Positions 38,298 through 47,497 are shown, numbered from the stretch's first letter. The stretch: 64,000 bases of DNA from Bacteroidetes bacterium UBA1312 (GCA_002307135.1 DBTQ01000022.1:53446-117445), one strand, 5' to 3'. The notes: generated from the sequence alone by a model not told the origin. A program made the numbers and translations.

Positions 38298-38334
38298 CGA
38301 ATGTCATAATTAATAGTACTAGTTGAGTTAAATA

Positions 38335-38371
38335 ACAGAAGTCGATTGGATGTCCTCCCATCGACTTCTGT
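38335..38371. terminator. Terminator-like hairpin between convergent genes
   Basis: 12-base-pair stem (38335-38346 with 38360-38371; core AGAAGTCGAT), loop 13 bases. Only a weak T tract, so function is less sure. Confidence 0.55.
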
Positions 38372-38412
38372 AGTATTATGTCTATAAAGTTAATATTGAC
38401 TGTTTCCAGTTT

Positions 38413-39498
38413 TTAATTACCATAAACTTTGACAACACAAGTAAAGTCTTGTATTTTTTCAATTTGTTGGTTGCGGCTCAAATTAGTCAATTTACTAGAT
38501 TTGGGCAGACGAATATTAACAGATTCGGGAATACCTCGCAACAATTTAAGCATTGCTTTAGTGCTTACCGCAAATGTGGTTCCTACACTCTTGCTTTCTT
38601 TTGCTGTAACTATTGCGACTATATTTCCTGAAGCATCTAATACAGGAGCACCACTTTGTCCTGGGTCGGCAGGAAGTTCCAATCTATACTGTAATGAATC
38701 GCCTAAATAGCCATTGCGTGAGCTAATATAACCTTCACTGTAAACCGCATCATTTTGAGGGTAACCTAATGTATAGACTTGTGTTCCAAGACCAGATTTA
38801 GTATTTGCAAATGAGTAAGGAATCTGAGCGTTTTTACTGAATTTAAAATTCTTGGCTTGTATTTTTAATATAGCGATATCCGCCGTAGCATCAAAACTAA
38901 CGGTGTAAGCTTTATAATAATTACCATCTCTTGTTTGTATATATAAAGAGTCAGCACCTTTTGTAACATGGTAGTTGGTCACTAAATATCCATCATTACT
39001 TAATGCAAAGCCAGTTCCGCTATACTTGTTTTCAATCTGTGGTTTGTTAGCCTTGTTATTCAAATCTTTTATAATTCGGCTTTGAGATTGTTTAATATTT
39101 TCAAGATCCGATCTTATTTCTTTGCGTAATTCGCTATACTTAGATGTGTTGTTATGCGAATTATGCTCCATTACCCACATGCTACCAACTGATGCTAAAA
39201 TAGCGACTACTGCGGCAACACCTGCGGTGCGCAAATATTGCATACTAAGAGCAATCTTTCTTGGTTTAACGGCAGATTCTTCTTTTATCTTTTGGTTTAT
39301 TGTAGCCAAATTATTTTTAAATTTTTGTTGGCTACCTGCATTGTTTAGCGAACGCAATAAACTGCACGCGTCATGGAATTCGGATGCGAAATTTTTATCT
39401 TCTCCAATTTTTATTTCCAATAATCCCAACTCGTCAGTACTCAAGTTTTTTGCCAAATATGCCTCGGCAGTAATCCATACTTTGTTATCTACAGACAT
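38413..39498 (-). CDS. Anti-sigma-like membrane protein fused to a trypsin-like serine protease
   Basis: A 361-residue protein whose layout is unusual. Residues 1-80 are cytoplasmic and helical, placed like an anti-sigma domain (TDELGLLEIKIGEDKNFA). One transmembrane segment lies at about 87-110. A short coiled coil (about 118-150) follows. The rest is a periplasmic S1/HtrA-like protease with His177 (TNYHV), Asp207 (ATADIAILKI) and Ser282 (PGQSGAPV). The gene starts 12 bases after the sigma gene stop. A protease activated by envelope damage could control the sigma factor, or it may be the sigma factor's own membrane sensor; both are inferences. Confidence 0.8.
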   Translation of the reverse strand: MSVDNKVWITAEAYLAKNLSTDELGLLEIKIGEDKNFASEFHDACSLLRSLNNAGSQQKFKNNLATINQKIKEESAVKPRKIALSMQYLRTAGVAAVVAILASVGSMWVMEHNSHNNTSKYSELRKEIRSDLENIKQSQSRIIKDLNNKANKPQIENKYSGTGFALSNDGYLVTNYHVTKGADSLYIQTRDGNYYKAYTVSFDATADIAILKIQAKNFKFSKNAQIPYSFANTKSGLGTQVYTLGYPQNDAVYSEGYISSRNGYLGDSLQYRLELPADPGQSGAPVLDASGNIVAIVTAKESKSVGTTFAVSTKAMLKLLRGIPESVNIRLPKSSKLTNLSRNQQIEKIQDFTCVVKVYGN

Positions 39499-39510
39499 TT
39501 CGTTATTTTT

Positions 39511-40098
39511 TTACTTATTCACCTGTGCGTTGTAAAACAATTTTTTCAATCGCGTCAGGCATTTATACTTTTGGGTTTTTGCATTGTCTTGGTTGGTATA
39601 TCCAAAACTTTTTGCGATTTCCTGCATACTTTTGTCTTCGTTATAAAAAGCTTTTAACAAAGAGCGGCAAGGCTCACCCAATTCTTCAAGTGCAAGGTTT
39701 AATTGTTCAAAATGCACTTCTCGTTCTTCTTGTACCTTTATATCATCTTCATATATTCGGTCTTCATGTACTCCATCCTCATCTCCATTGCCATGGGGTA
39801 AAAAATCTGGTTGTCGCTGTTGTTGCTGCAATTTCTTATACCATATATACTTTGATACAGCTACTAAGTAGGTTCCGATTTTACAGCTGAGTCTAAATTC
39901 AGCTTGTTGTGCTTTCTGAAACAATATTACCATCGCTTCCTGAAATACATCCTCGCCATCAGTAGAAGAACCTCCTCTTGCACTCACCCACGCAATCACC
40001 GTTTTGTGGTTATCACGATACACCTGCTCCGTTGCCAACCTGTCGTTTGCAACTAAGCCTTCCAATAATATTTGTTCTCTATTTAACGGGTGTTGCAC
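39511..40098 (-). CDS. RNA polymerase sigma factor, ECF-type
   Basis: A 195-residue sigma factor. Region 2 carries VYRDNHKTVIAWVSARGGS and GEDVFQEAMVILFQKAQQ, the core-binding helix. Region 4 carries LEELGEPCRSLLKAFYNEDK, then EIAKSFGYTNQDNAKTQKYK. It precedes the anti-sigma/protease fusion gene by 12 bases, so the two are one operon and probably one signalling circuit. Confidence 0.9.
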   Translation of the reverse strand: MQHPLNREQILLEGLVANDRLATEQVYRDNHKTVIAWVSARGGSSTDGEDVFQEAMVILFQKAQQAEFRLSCKIGTYLVAVSKYIWYKKLQQQQRQPDFLPHGNGDEDGVHEDRIYEDDIKVQEEREVHFEQLNLALEELGEPCRSLLKAFYNEDKSMQEIAKSFGYTNQDNAKTQKYKCLTRLKKLFYNAQVNK

Positions 40099-40331
40099 TT
40101 ATTAATACCAATTTTGTAAAAAAGTAACCCTATTACAGGGCAAAAAATTAAAATGAACGGTAAACAAAGGTAATAGCGCGTATTCTAAATTTATTCATAA
40201 ACTACGTAAATGTTGTAAAAATGATAGCCTAGCGCGCAATTTTATTATTAAGATAAAAAATATTTAAAAGCATTGGGTTACCTTTTCTTCTTTTCGGTAT
40301 AAATGAGAAATAACTTTTAAAAATAACAAAC

Positions 40332-40580
40332 ATGAAATTTGTAAAAATCAGCATCGTTGCCCTTTCTATGGGTCTTTTCTTGGCTTCTTGCGGTGGTAAC
40401 GCAGAAACTGCAGCTCCTAAAACTGATTCAGTAGCAGCACCAGCACCAGCACCAACTCCAGCACCAGCAGTAGATACTACTAAAGCTCCAGCTGTAGATA
40501 CAATGAAAAAAGAAACAACTACAACTACAAAAACTGAAGTTAAAGAAGCTAAAAAAGAAGCAACTCCAGCTAAAAAATAG
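40332..40580 (+). CDS. Small Ala/Pro/Lys-rich lipoprotein
   Basis: An 82-residue protein. A signal with lipobox LASC places the lipidated Cys at about 20. The mature part is low complexity: an Ala-Pro run (about 35-50), then Thr- and Lys-rich tail (KEATPAKK). It is AT-poor compared with its flanks because of the Ala/Pro codons. Similar short lipoproteins are common in Bacteroidota and their role is unknown; a spacer-type envelope protein is possible. A good terminator follows. Confidence 0.75.
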   Translation: MKFVKISIVALSMGLFLASCGGNAETAAPKTDSVAAPAPAPTPAPAVDTTKAPAVDTMKKETTTTTKTEVKEAKKEATPAKK

Positions 40581-40600
40581 TTTTTAGTAAAAACCATTAT

Positions 40601-40634
40601 AAAAAAAGCTTGCAAAATTTTGCAAGCTTTTTTT
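40601..40634 (+). terminator. Terminator of the small lipoprotein gene
   Basis: 17-base-pair palindrome (40601-40617 with 40618-40634; core AAGCTTGCAAAA), with an A run before and T run after. Confidence 0.85.
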
Positions 40635-40684
40635 ATTGCAATAAATTTCAGACTTAATTTTTATTAGCACAAATATTTTTATTT

Positions 40685-41392
40685 ATGTGGTTAAGCAAAA
40701 TTGGACGCTTCGCGAGGCGCACTTTTTTAATACTATTTGTTTCTTCCTTACTATACCTGCTGCTTTGCAAATGGCTGTTTCCACCTATTACAGCTACACA
40801 AGTAGTAGCACTATTAAGCGGAGACGGATTGAAGCGCGATTATGTAAGCTGGAATGCAATATCACCAAATGTAAAATTGGCTGCAATTGCATCCGAAGAT
40901 CAACTTTTTGCAGAACATGGAGGTTTTGATTGGAAGGCCATTGAAAAAAGTATCGACCCTTCTGCTCAAAGAAAGAAAAAAAAACGAGCACTCGGCTCTG
41001 CGGCCAGCACAATTAGTCAACAAACTGCCAAGAACGTTTTTCTATGGCAAGGTTCAGGGTGGACCAGATATGTTCGTAAAGTACCAGAGCTTTTTTATAC
41101 CAAAATGATAGAATGGGTATGGGGCAAACAACGTATAATGGAAGTCTATCTTAATACGATTGAGATGGGGAAGGGTATCTATGGTATTGAGGCCGCAGCA
41201 CAAACTTATTTTCATAAGCATGCCAGTCAATTGAGTAAATCAGAAGCCGCAATGATCATCGCTTGTTTACCCAACCCCAAAATATTTACCGTCTTTCCTT
41301 TAAGTAAACGCGTAGCTTGGCGTTATCCCAAAATAATAATACAAATGAATAATCTTGAAGGAGATGAAGATGTTGAGGATTTAGTTAAATAA
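40685..41392 (+). CDS. mtgA: Monofunctional biosynthetic peptidoglycan transglycosylase
   Basis: A 235-residue GT51 enzyme. One N-terminal transmembrane segment (about 12-29) anchors it. Conserved GT51 motifs are ASEDQLFAEHGGFDW (catalytic Glu), GSAASTISQQTAKN and RIMEVYLNTIEMGKGIYGIE. It polymerises lipid II to glycan strands. The 3' end overlaps the convergent plsC-like gene by 8 bases. Confidence 0.93.
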   Translation: MWLSKIGRFARRTFLILFVSSLLYLLLCKWLFPPITATQVVALLSGDGLKRDYVSWNAISPNVKLAAIASEDQLFAEHGGFDWKAIEKSIDPSAQRKKKKRALGSAASTISQQTAKNVFLWQGSGWTRYVRKVPELFYTKMIEWVWGKQRIMEVYLNTIEMGKGIYGIEAAAQTYFHKHASQLSKSEAAMIIACLPNPKIFTVFPLSKRVAWRYPKIIIQMNNLEGDEDVEDLVK

Positions 41393-42125
41393 CAGCAGTC
41401 ACTGCACTCATTTTTTCACTCATGATAGCTCTAGTTTTTTCCTTAAGTAAGGAAAGATCACTCTGTGTTAATCCCTTTACAGAAATAGGTTCTAATATGT
41501 AAGCCCTATTCTTGCCGGGCCATAATTTCCACCATGCCGAATAATGCCAGCGTTCTTTCGTATCGGGGAATATAATAGGTAAAACAGGTACACCTGTATT
41601 AATGGCTAATCGAAATGCGCCATCATAGAATGCAGCCATCATTTCCTCTGTTTCATTAAAAGTGCCTTCGGGGTAAATAAAAATACTGCACTCATGTTTT
41701 ATAGCACGCCACATCAGTCGCATACTTTTAGCTCTACTATAGGTACTACTTCTATCCACTAATAGTGCCATTTGCCCATAAATAAAGCCAAAAATCGGCA
41801 CCTTTTTTAATTCCTTTTTTGCTAAAGGTCTAAAATACCAAGGTATGGTGTTAAAAATCACAATAGGATCGAGATAAGACACATGGTTGGCAACGACCAC
41901 ATAGCGTCCATTGTATGGAGCAGCTCCATACTTGCGTACAGGCATGCCTACCAACCATAACCACACCGTTGCCCAGATACGCGATACGACCCACATTATT
42001 TTCCTGCATTTCTTATTATTGGGCACGCTGAGCACAAGATAAAATGGCAACACCACAAAAAGCGTTGCCAAAAAAATACATAAAACGTACGCCGTATAAA
42101 AAGGCTGTAGAATTTTTCGAACCAT
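41385..42125 (-). CDS. plsC: 1-acyl-sn-glycerol-3-phosphate acyltransferase family
   Basis: A 246-residue PlsC-family acyltransferase. Two N-terminal hydrophobic helices (about 8-60) are followed by the catalytic NHVSYLD (Hx4D) and substrate-binding YPEGTFNE motifs. It likely makes phosphatidic acid from lysophosphatidic acid. Other acyltransferases share this fold, including lipid-tailoring ones, so the symbol is provisional. It is preceded by a small membrane-protein gene 6 bases upstream. Confidence 0.85.
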   Translation of the reverse strand: MVRKILQPFYTAYVLCIFLATLFVVLPFYLVLSVPNNKKCRKIMWVVSRIWATVWLWLVGMPVRKYGAAPYNGRYVVVANHVSYLDPIVIFNTIPWYFRPLAKKELKKVPIFGFIYGQMALLVDRSSTYSRAKSMRLMWRAIKHECSIFIYPEGTFNETEEMMAAFYDGAFRLAINTGVPVLPIIFPDTKERWHYSAWWKLWPGKNRAYILEPISVKGLTQSDLSLLKEKTRAIMSEKMSAVTAVI

Positions 42126-42131
42126 TTTTAA

Positions 42132-42590
42132 TTACATCCCAGGGAATAAAGGACGAGCAATGGCTTCACGGAATGGCCAAGGTATAGTAGCTAACATTAC
42201 GATTAGCGATAGGAGTGAAAACAAAAATATTTTCTTGAATTTTTTATTATCCTCGATATTTTTCTTTGCGAATGCATAAGCAACATGTGCAAATACAATG
42301 GCTAAAAGCATACCTACTAAATGCTCTACAGCAAAAAATCTACTTGCACTGTCTTTCATTACTGCAGCCATACCCTGATTCTGAATATTTTTGATACCCA
42401 TAGCTCCTGTAAAGTATAGCACCAATCCAATTAACAATTGAATGTCCATTGAAATCATAAAGAACAAACTTGTTTTTTTATCGCCAGCGGTAAACACTCG
42501 TTTCCCAGACATGCCGCTATAGCTCTTTACAATTGCAACAACAGCAAGGATAAGTACCACCCAGCGCAATAAATTGTGTAAATGTATCAT
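42132..42590 (-). CDS. Four-helix integral membrane protein
   Basis: A 152-residue protein with about four transmembrane segments and histidines placed in the first and third helices (HLHNLLRWVVLILAV; EHLVGMLLAIVFAHVAYAF). This resembles a small cytochrome-b-like Bacteroidota family of unknown function. It probably forms a two-gene unit with the plsC gene. Haem binding is speculative. Confidence 0.7.
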   Translation of the reverse strand: MIHLHNLLRWVVLILAVVAIVKSYSGMSGKRVFTAGDKKTSLFFMISMDIQLLIGLVLYFTGAMGIKNIQNQGMAAVMKDSASRFFAVEHLVGMLLAIVFAHVAYAFAKKNIEDNKKFKKIFLFSLLSLIVMLATIPWPFREAIARPLFPGM

Positions 42591-42790
42591 GTAAAATACT
42601 TGATTTTAGAGGGTAAAGATAAGCAATTGAAAAATGCTCGGCATATTCGCTAAAGTATTTATCTTTTCAGCTATTGTTCTATACATGCCCTATTTTGCGT
42701 AACTAATTCCTATAGATGTACTTGTGCCAATATTCAGCTCTAATATAATCTCCATTTTTAATATATTGGAAATAAAAAATGATCTGTGAT

Positions 42791-43153
42791 TTAACGCTTA
42801 TTACTTAACAGATCCGACATTTTAATTTTGTATTTTCCGTACACCAAGCCATCAATAGTTGAATTGTATTGTTCGTAGTAACGGGTGCTTGTACATCCTT
42901 TAGATATTACAGATACCCCATATTTTCTAATACGCTCGATTACGTCCTTCTTTGGAGCAGCAATGCCAAACACATAGTATTTAGCCTTATTGGCGTTGAA
43001 ATCATTTTGGGCAATTGTTGCGGCGTCTTTAGCATTATTGCCTATTGCTGCTTTACCCTTATTAACTTGGCAAACGGCGTTTGTTCCTAAAAACAAAGCC
43101 AATACAGGCAGGATAACAATTTTAACTGAACTTGAAATTTTATTACTTTTCAT
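42791..43153 (-). CDS. Small secreted protein
   Basis: A 120-residue protein with a signal peptide (about 1-29). The mature part is Asn/Lys/Ala-rich, then contains VIERIRKYGVSVISKGCTST and YYEQYNSTIDG. The KYGVxxxxxGC element is reminiscent of small FEKKY-type Bacteroidota proteins, but the match is weak. No function can be assigned. Confidence 0.6.
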   Translation of the reverse strand: MKSNKISSSVKIVILPVLALFLGTNAVCQVNKGKAAIGNNAKDAATIAQNDFNANKAKYYVFGIAAPKKDVIERIRKYGVSVISKGCTSTRYYEQYNSTIDGLVYGKYKIKMSDLLSNKR

Positions 43154-43179
43154 TAGGGTGAAATTTTTTAATGTTAAGT

Positions 43180-43230
43180 TTTAAACGAAAATACACTTCT
43201 TGTTTTTACAGAAGTGTATTTTCGTTTAAA
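43180..43230 (-). terminator. Long hairpin downstream of the 43,297 gene
   Basis: Perfect 21-base-pair stem (43180-43200 with 43210-43230; core CGAAAATACACTTCT), loop of 9. It separates two small minus-strand genes. Confidence 0.8.
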
Positions 43231-43296
43231 TAAGTAGTTAAATTATTCCGTTTAAATAACTAAGTCTAAACAAATCTAGAATTTCTGAAAATCTAA

Positions 43297-43635
43297 CTAT
43301 GGATTACAAAGATTAATTCCATAAAACCTAGACAGCCAATGTACAACAGGGCTAGTACAATCGATTACATTTTTGGATTCACGATTTCCTCTCCACTTCA
43401 TGTAAGCGACATTTAATTCCTCGTAACTAGGAATATAAGTCCCAATTGGCTCTGATTCAATAATTGATGGTAATTCCGCATAATAGATTTGTGGATCTAA
43501 TTGTTCTGGCAATTGATCGTCAGGAGCGCAAACATTTTTAATATTATTTGAATGGATGGCACTTTTTGCCAGTACATTATTTGTAATTGTTGTCATTATA
43601 CAAGTGAAGCTAAACAATAAAAATACTTTTTTCAT
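43297..43635 (-). CDS. Small secreted protein of unknown function
   Basis: A 112-residue product with a signal peptide (about 1-23). The mature part has an acidic, Pro-rich region (APDDQLPEQLDP) and three Cys residues, two close to the C-terminus, suggesting disulphide or metal use. No family is recognised. The gene is alone between a long hairpin and an AT-rich gap. Confidence 0.55.
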   Translation of the reverse strand: MKKVFLLFSFTCIMTTITNNVLAKSAIHSNNIKNVCAPDDQLPEQLDPQIYYAELPSIIESEPIGTYIPSYEELNVAYMKWRGNRESKNVIDCTSPVVHWLSRFYGINLCNP

Positions 43636-43738
43636 TTAATTTAATTTTTCACCTCTTCCATTTTAATAGGGCTATCCGAGGATTTTATTACTCCCTGTGG
43701 CAATTTGATTACCTATTGTACTCGTTATTTATATTACT

Positions 43739-43759
43739 TAAATTTACAATGTAAATTTA
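43739..43759. promoter_or_regulatory. Palindrome, possible XRE operator
   Basis: TAAATTTACA, one central base, TGTAAATTTA: a perfect inverted repeat. The half-site AAATTTACA recurs at 43906-43914, close to the XRE gene promoter. Autoregulation by the XRE protein is a guess from position. Confidence 0.35.
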
Positions 43760-43945
43760 TTGATCCATATAAGCCCAATTACCTCTTCCAGACTAGGTTT
43801 TAAGCTATATAGATCTGAACATTTCATGAAGTTTTATAAAACGAAATATTAATATTTAATTTTAATCTACTAGTATAGTACAATAATATTCAAAATTAAA
43901 CGCAAAAATTTACATTATATTGACACTTTTTGGATTAAGTATGAC

Positions 43946-43953
43946 TAATTTTG
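43946..43953 (+). promoter_or_regulatory. Possible -7 box of the XRE gene
   Basis: TAATTTTG matches the consensus, about 20 bases before the ATG at 43973. A TTGACA at 43920-43925 lies a little too far for an ideal -33. Confidence 0.45.
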
Positions 43954-43972
43954 GTAAACTAATTTTATTTCG

Positions 43973-44392
43973 ATGAACACCATTCTTATTCGTAAAAACA
44001 TTAAGAAACTTCGGGAGGAATATCCGCTCACAATAGTGCAAATGGCAGATAGATGCTTTATGAACGAACGCAACTATGCTCGTGTAGAAAGTGGGGAGTC
44101 TAAAAATTTGAGTGTAGAGCTATTGCACACCATTGCTGTTGCATTAGGTGTATCAATATTAGATTTATTACCACAAGAAAGTATCAATATCAAAAATGTA
44201 ACCCAGCAAGTAAGAGGAATAAACAACACTAATGTAACAGTTAATAATTCTCATCAAGATGTTAAAAAAACGTGTATACTACTTTTAGAGCAACAAAAAC
44301 AGGCATTACAACTTTTCTCGGAATCCATATTATCAATGCAAAAACAAATAATAGACGAATATATAAACCGGTTTAATTGTACTAAAAAATAA
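43973..44392 (+). CDS. XRE-family HTH transcriptional regulator
   Basis: A 139-residue protein with an N-terminal HTH (about 6-60: IRKNIKKLREEYPLTIVQMA, with ARVESGES as the recognition part), an Asn/Val-rich linker, and a C-terminal helical Gln-rich segment (about 105-135) that could dimerise. This layout is common in Bacteroidota. The regulon is unknown. It is convergent with the sulfatase gene. Confidence 0.8.
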   Translation: MNTILIRKNIKKLREEYPLTIVQMADRCFMNERNYARVESGESKNLSVELLHTIAVALGVSILDLLPQESINIKNVTQQVRGINNTNVTVNNSHQDVKKTCILLLEQQKQALQLFSESILSMQKQIIDEYINRFNCTKK

Positions 44393-44413
44393 CCTTTTAC
44401 TTGTCTATAATTA

Positions 44414-46324
44414 TTATTTCGTCCACATTGTATTGTGTATTAAAGCCGTATTATATGCTTGTATAAAAGCTTTTAGGTATTGTCCCTGCTGTTGAGCCAA
44501 AGGTGCTTCTTTGGGTAATAAATTTTGATTGCACATACTATCTTTACTAAAATCATATAACCCATTCAGTTGGATTCCCGAGCTTTCCAGTAGATAATTA
44601 TTCATAAGCCAAAGAAAATCACCATTCCCCTGATTAATCACAAAAGGATTATTCTTTTGTTGAAATATACTATTCCCAAAGGCAAAAAATGGTTTATCGT
44701 AGCCTAAATAATCAAGTACCGATGGCAAAATATCAATTTGTTGTGTTAGCTCCTTATGTGCTCCTTTAAGCGTAGCATCTCCAGGTGCAAAAAACACAAT
44801 AGGTATAGCATATTTACCTTGTTTGCTTTGATAGTAGTTATTGTCGGACATTGGTGAACAATGATCCGGAGTGATAATAAACAAAGTATTTTTATACCAT
44901 TTTTGTTGTGCTGCTGTTGCAAAAAACTTGCGCAATGCATTGTCTGTATAACCAACACAAGGATGTATGGCTAGTGTGCCTTTCGGGAAATGGTCTTTAT
45001 ATTCTTTAGGCAGTTTGTATGGAGGATGTGAGCTAAGTGTAAACATTGCCGCACAAAATGGTTCTTTTAAATTAGACGAAATGTCATGAGCTACATATTG
45101 CAAAAACGGTTCGTCCCATATACCCCAATTGCCATCATAATCTCGCTCATTATTATATTCAGTACGGCCATTGTATTTTTGAAATCCCGCATTTGCTGTA
45201 AATACATCAAAACTCATCGTACCATTAGTTCCGCCATGATAAAAAGTAGAACTATAACCCTCTTGATGAAGTTGATTAGGCAAAGATGTTATTTGATTTG
45301 TACCATATAATGATGTAGTGAACGGTTCTTCCTGAAGTGAAGGAATGCCTGCCAGTATAGCCGGAATACCTTCTGCAGATCGTAATGCATTGGCATAAGC
45401 ATTGGTACAAACTAAAGATTGATTCATTAAGCTATCGAGGAAAGGAGTATAACTTTTTAATCCACCAATACCGGTGAATTCTTTGGAAAAGCTTTCAAGA
45501 ATAATGACAACAACATTCTTTGGTTTAAATTGCTTTTCTGTAAAATGCTTACTTGTATTAATGTAGTTCCTTAGATTATTATCTGTAAAGTAATGCACGT
45601 CTTCAAGTGCGTTGTCAGCATAAGAATTGATAATGCTAAACGGCGTATTGAGTACAATTGGCGTGTATTTGCTCTCTGCTACTTGTATTGCATTACGAAT
45701 GCCGATAGGTACATATTGTAAGCCTCCCCGAATGCCGATAACACTCAACCCTGCCGTTATTCCGAGTATTATAGTTTGTACTATAAACGTCTTCAGGTTA
45801 TACTTTTGCTTGTAGAAATTAAGTGGGCTAAAAAGGCATATTTTTTTATTCACTTTTACAAAAAGCCAAACAAATAATACCGCTGCAAAAGGTACATACC
45901 AATAGTTTAATAGATAACTAGGCAAAAGCGCAATAAAATCACTTTTACGTGTAATGAGTTTTAATACATCGGCAGTAGATCTTTTGAAATTGAATGGGAA
46001 ATAGGCCCAGTCGCTTATTTCAAATGAAAATGCCAGAGCATTGATTATTATGAATATTATTTGTAAAATTTTTTGCCATTGCGGCATTCGCCATATTGGA
46101 AGTGGCAAAAGTAATAGGATAATATAAAATCCGTTAAGTGCAAGTAATGAGGATAGATCAAAACGAAGTGCAAAAAATGCAATCCTTAGAAATTCAAAAA
46201 AACTCAGTCCTGCAAAATGGTTCGAATTTAGACACACAAAAATGCATCGGCTAATAAAATAGCAACCGAGCAAAAAAAATAATTGAAGTGAAATGCGTTT
46301 TAGTGGCGCTAATAATGATCTCAT
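44414..46324 (-). CDS. LTA-synthase-like membrane sulfatase/phosphoglycerol transferase
   Basis: A 636-residue protein with five N-terminal transmembrane helices (within 1-200) and a large extracellular alkaline-phosphatase-superfamily domain. Landmarks are NVVVIILESFSKEF, NALRSAEGIPAILAGIPSL (Ser rather than the LtaS Thr may be the nucleophile), FTLSSHPPYKLP and IITPDHCSPM. Bacteroidota have no lipoteichoic acid, so it probably transfers a phosphate-containing group onto LPS or another envelope glycan. It lies 5 bases after a sugar-nucleotidyltransferase gene. Confidence 0.85.
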   Translation of the reverse strand: MRSLLAPLKRISLQLFFLLGCYFISRCIFVCLNSNHFAGLSFFEFLRIAFFALRFDLSSLLALNGFYIILLLLPLPIWRMPQWQKILQIIFIIINALAFSFEISDWAYFPFNFKRSTADVLKLITRKSDFIALLPSYLLNYWYVPFAAVLFVWLFVKVNKKICLFSPLNFYKQKYNLKTFIVQTIILGITAGLSVIGIRGGLQYVPIGIRNAIQVAESKYTPIVLNTPFSIINSYADNALEDVHYFTDNNLRNYINTSKHFTEKQFKPKNVVVIILESFSKEFTGIGGLKSYTPFLDSLMNQSLVCTNAYANALRSAEGIPAILAGIPSLQEEPFTTSLYGTNQITSLPNQLHQEGYSSTFYHGGTNGTMSFDVFTANAGFQKYNGRTEYNNERDYDGNWGIWDEPFLQYVAHDISSNLKEPFCAAMFTLSSHPPYKLPKEYKDHFPKGTLAIHPCVGYTDNALRKFFATAAQQKWYKNTLFIITPDHCSPMSDNNYYQSKQGKYAIPIVFFAPGDATLKGAHKELTQQIDILPSVLDYLGYDKPFFAFGNSIFQQKNNPFVINQGNGDFLWLMNNYLLESSGIQLNGLYDFSKDSMCNQNLLPKEAPLAQQQGQYLKAFIQAYNTALIHNTMWTK

Positions 46325-46329
46325 TCCTT

Positions 46330-47319
46330 TTAGCTCAAGTCTATTTCTGTATTGTCACCAATATTCAAACTTTGACTTCCTCCACGCACAAATGCATCAT
46401 TACCAATGATAGAAGCATGGAGTACGATGTCTTCAAGTTGAGCGAATGACCCTATGATAGAATTTTTGATAATGGACGATTCTATTTTAGTATGCTCGCC
46501 AATAGTAACATTGGGGCCAATGATAGAATTTTTTATTACACAACCTTCGGCAATGCTTACTGGATCTATTATAACGCAGCCTGCGTGCGTAACAAAACTG
46601 TGGTTTTCTGTTTTTTGAAGTAATGTTGCATTGGTACTTAAAAGACTTTCTTTTTTACCACAATCAAACCACGTATTTACTCTGAAAGCATCAAAACGAA
46701 CTGATTTTTCAACGATCATATACTCAATAGCATTGGTCAATGAAAATTCGTCCTCTTTGTCACAGTCCTTACACACTAACTCATTGAGTGTATTAAATAA
46801 TATATTCGTCTCTTTTATAAAATAAATGCCCACCATAGCCATATTTGATTTAGGTATGAGCGGTTTTTCAACGACATGAAGCACTTTATCTTCATTAGTT
46901 AACTCAGCAACACCAAAGTCCCTAGGATCATCTACTCTGCGCACCCCTATTTGTGATGTTGTGCTCTGCAATATTTTTTTTACATTATAGTCACAAATAG
47001 TATCGCCAAGAACAATCATCACTTCATCATTCTGGATGGCATCTTGTGTAAGCCATATTGCATGACCAGTGCCCTTCCTATCGTTCTGAGTAACGAAGGT
47101 GCAACTTAAATGAGGATAATGTTTGGCTACGTAATCCTGTATTTTTTCACCTAAATAACCAATTACAAAAACAAACTCTGATACACCTGCATTGATGAGT
47201 TGATCAACGATGACACTCAAAATTGTTTTACCAGCTATAGGAATTAGCGCTTTGGGTTGAGTATATGTAAGTGGGCGTAGCTTAGTACCGGCACCGGCAA
47301 CAGGAATGATGGCTTTCAC
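46330..47319 (-). CDS. Sugar-1-phosphate nucleotidyltransferase with hexapeptide repeats
   Basis: A 329-residue protein. The N-terminal domain has GAGTKLRPLTYTQPKALIPI (variant of GxGTRLRPLT, Lys for Arg) and metal-site VLGDTICD, as in RmlA/GlmU-like NTP transferases. The C-terminal part (about 250-325) has left-handed beta-helix hexads (IGEHTKIESSIIKNSIIG). It activates a sugar for surface-polymer synthesis and is cotranscribed with the sulfatase. Confidence 0.85.
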   Translation of the reverse strand: MKAIIPVAGAGTKLRPLTYTQPKALIPIAGKTILSVIVDQLINAGVSEFVFVIGYLGEKIQDYVAKHYPHLSCTFVTQNDRKGTGHAIWLTQDAIQNDEVMIVLGDTICDYNVKKILQSTTSQIGVRRVDDPRDFGVAELTNEDKVLHVVEKPLIPKSNMAMVGIYFIKETNILFNTLNELVCKDCDKEDEFSLTNAIEYMIVEKSVRFDAFRVNTWFDCGKKESLLSTNATLLQKTENHSFVTHAGCVIIDPVSIAEGCVIKNSIIGPNVTIGEHTKIESSIIKNSIIGSFAQLEDIVLHASIIGNDAFVRGGSQSLNIGDNTEIDLS

Positions 47320-47370
47320 AAAATATATTTTTGAGGAGTGGGCAAAATGCTACACAAATACACTGAACTA

Positions 47371-47399
47371 CAAATGTAGTAACATTTGAGAATAGCAAA
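47371..47399 (-). promoter_or_regulatory. Promoter of the nucleotidyltransferase/sulfatase unit
   Basis: Minus strand TTTG (47399-47396), 17 bases, TACATTTG (47378-47371). The leader would be about 45 bases. Confidence 0.6.
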
Positions 47400-47429
47400 T
47401 TATATAAAAGCATAAAATCTGGATTAAGC

Positions 47430-47469
47430 TAGAAAGGTCTGATTTGAAGACTCAAATCAGACCTTTCTA
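47430..47469 (-). terminator. Terminator of the DUF3276 gene
   Basis: 18-base-pair perfect stem (47430-47447 with 47452-47469; core AGGTCTGATTTGA), loop AGAC. Confidence 0.8.
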
Positions 47470-47497
47470 AATTAGAATATCTTTTATAAATAGGAGA

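Larger units (their letters stand above)
43636..43972. other. 337-base AT-rich intergenic gap
   Basis: No gene is seen. It holds a 10-base-arm palindrome (43739-43759), a second half-site AAATTTACA (43906-43914) and a TAATTTTG box (43946-43953) before the XRE gene. Confidence 0.6.

Noticed and set aside
40229..40615. 128-residue minus-strand frame opposite the small lipoprotein gene
   Set aside because: It is the mirror of the Ala/Pro/Lys-rich coding sequence; the plus-strand frame has a lipobox and a terminator.
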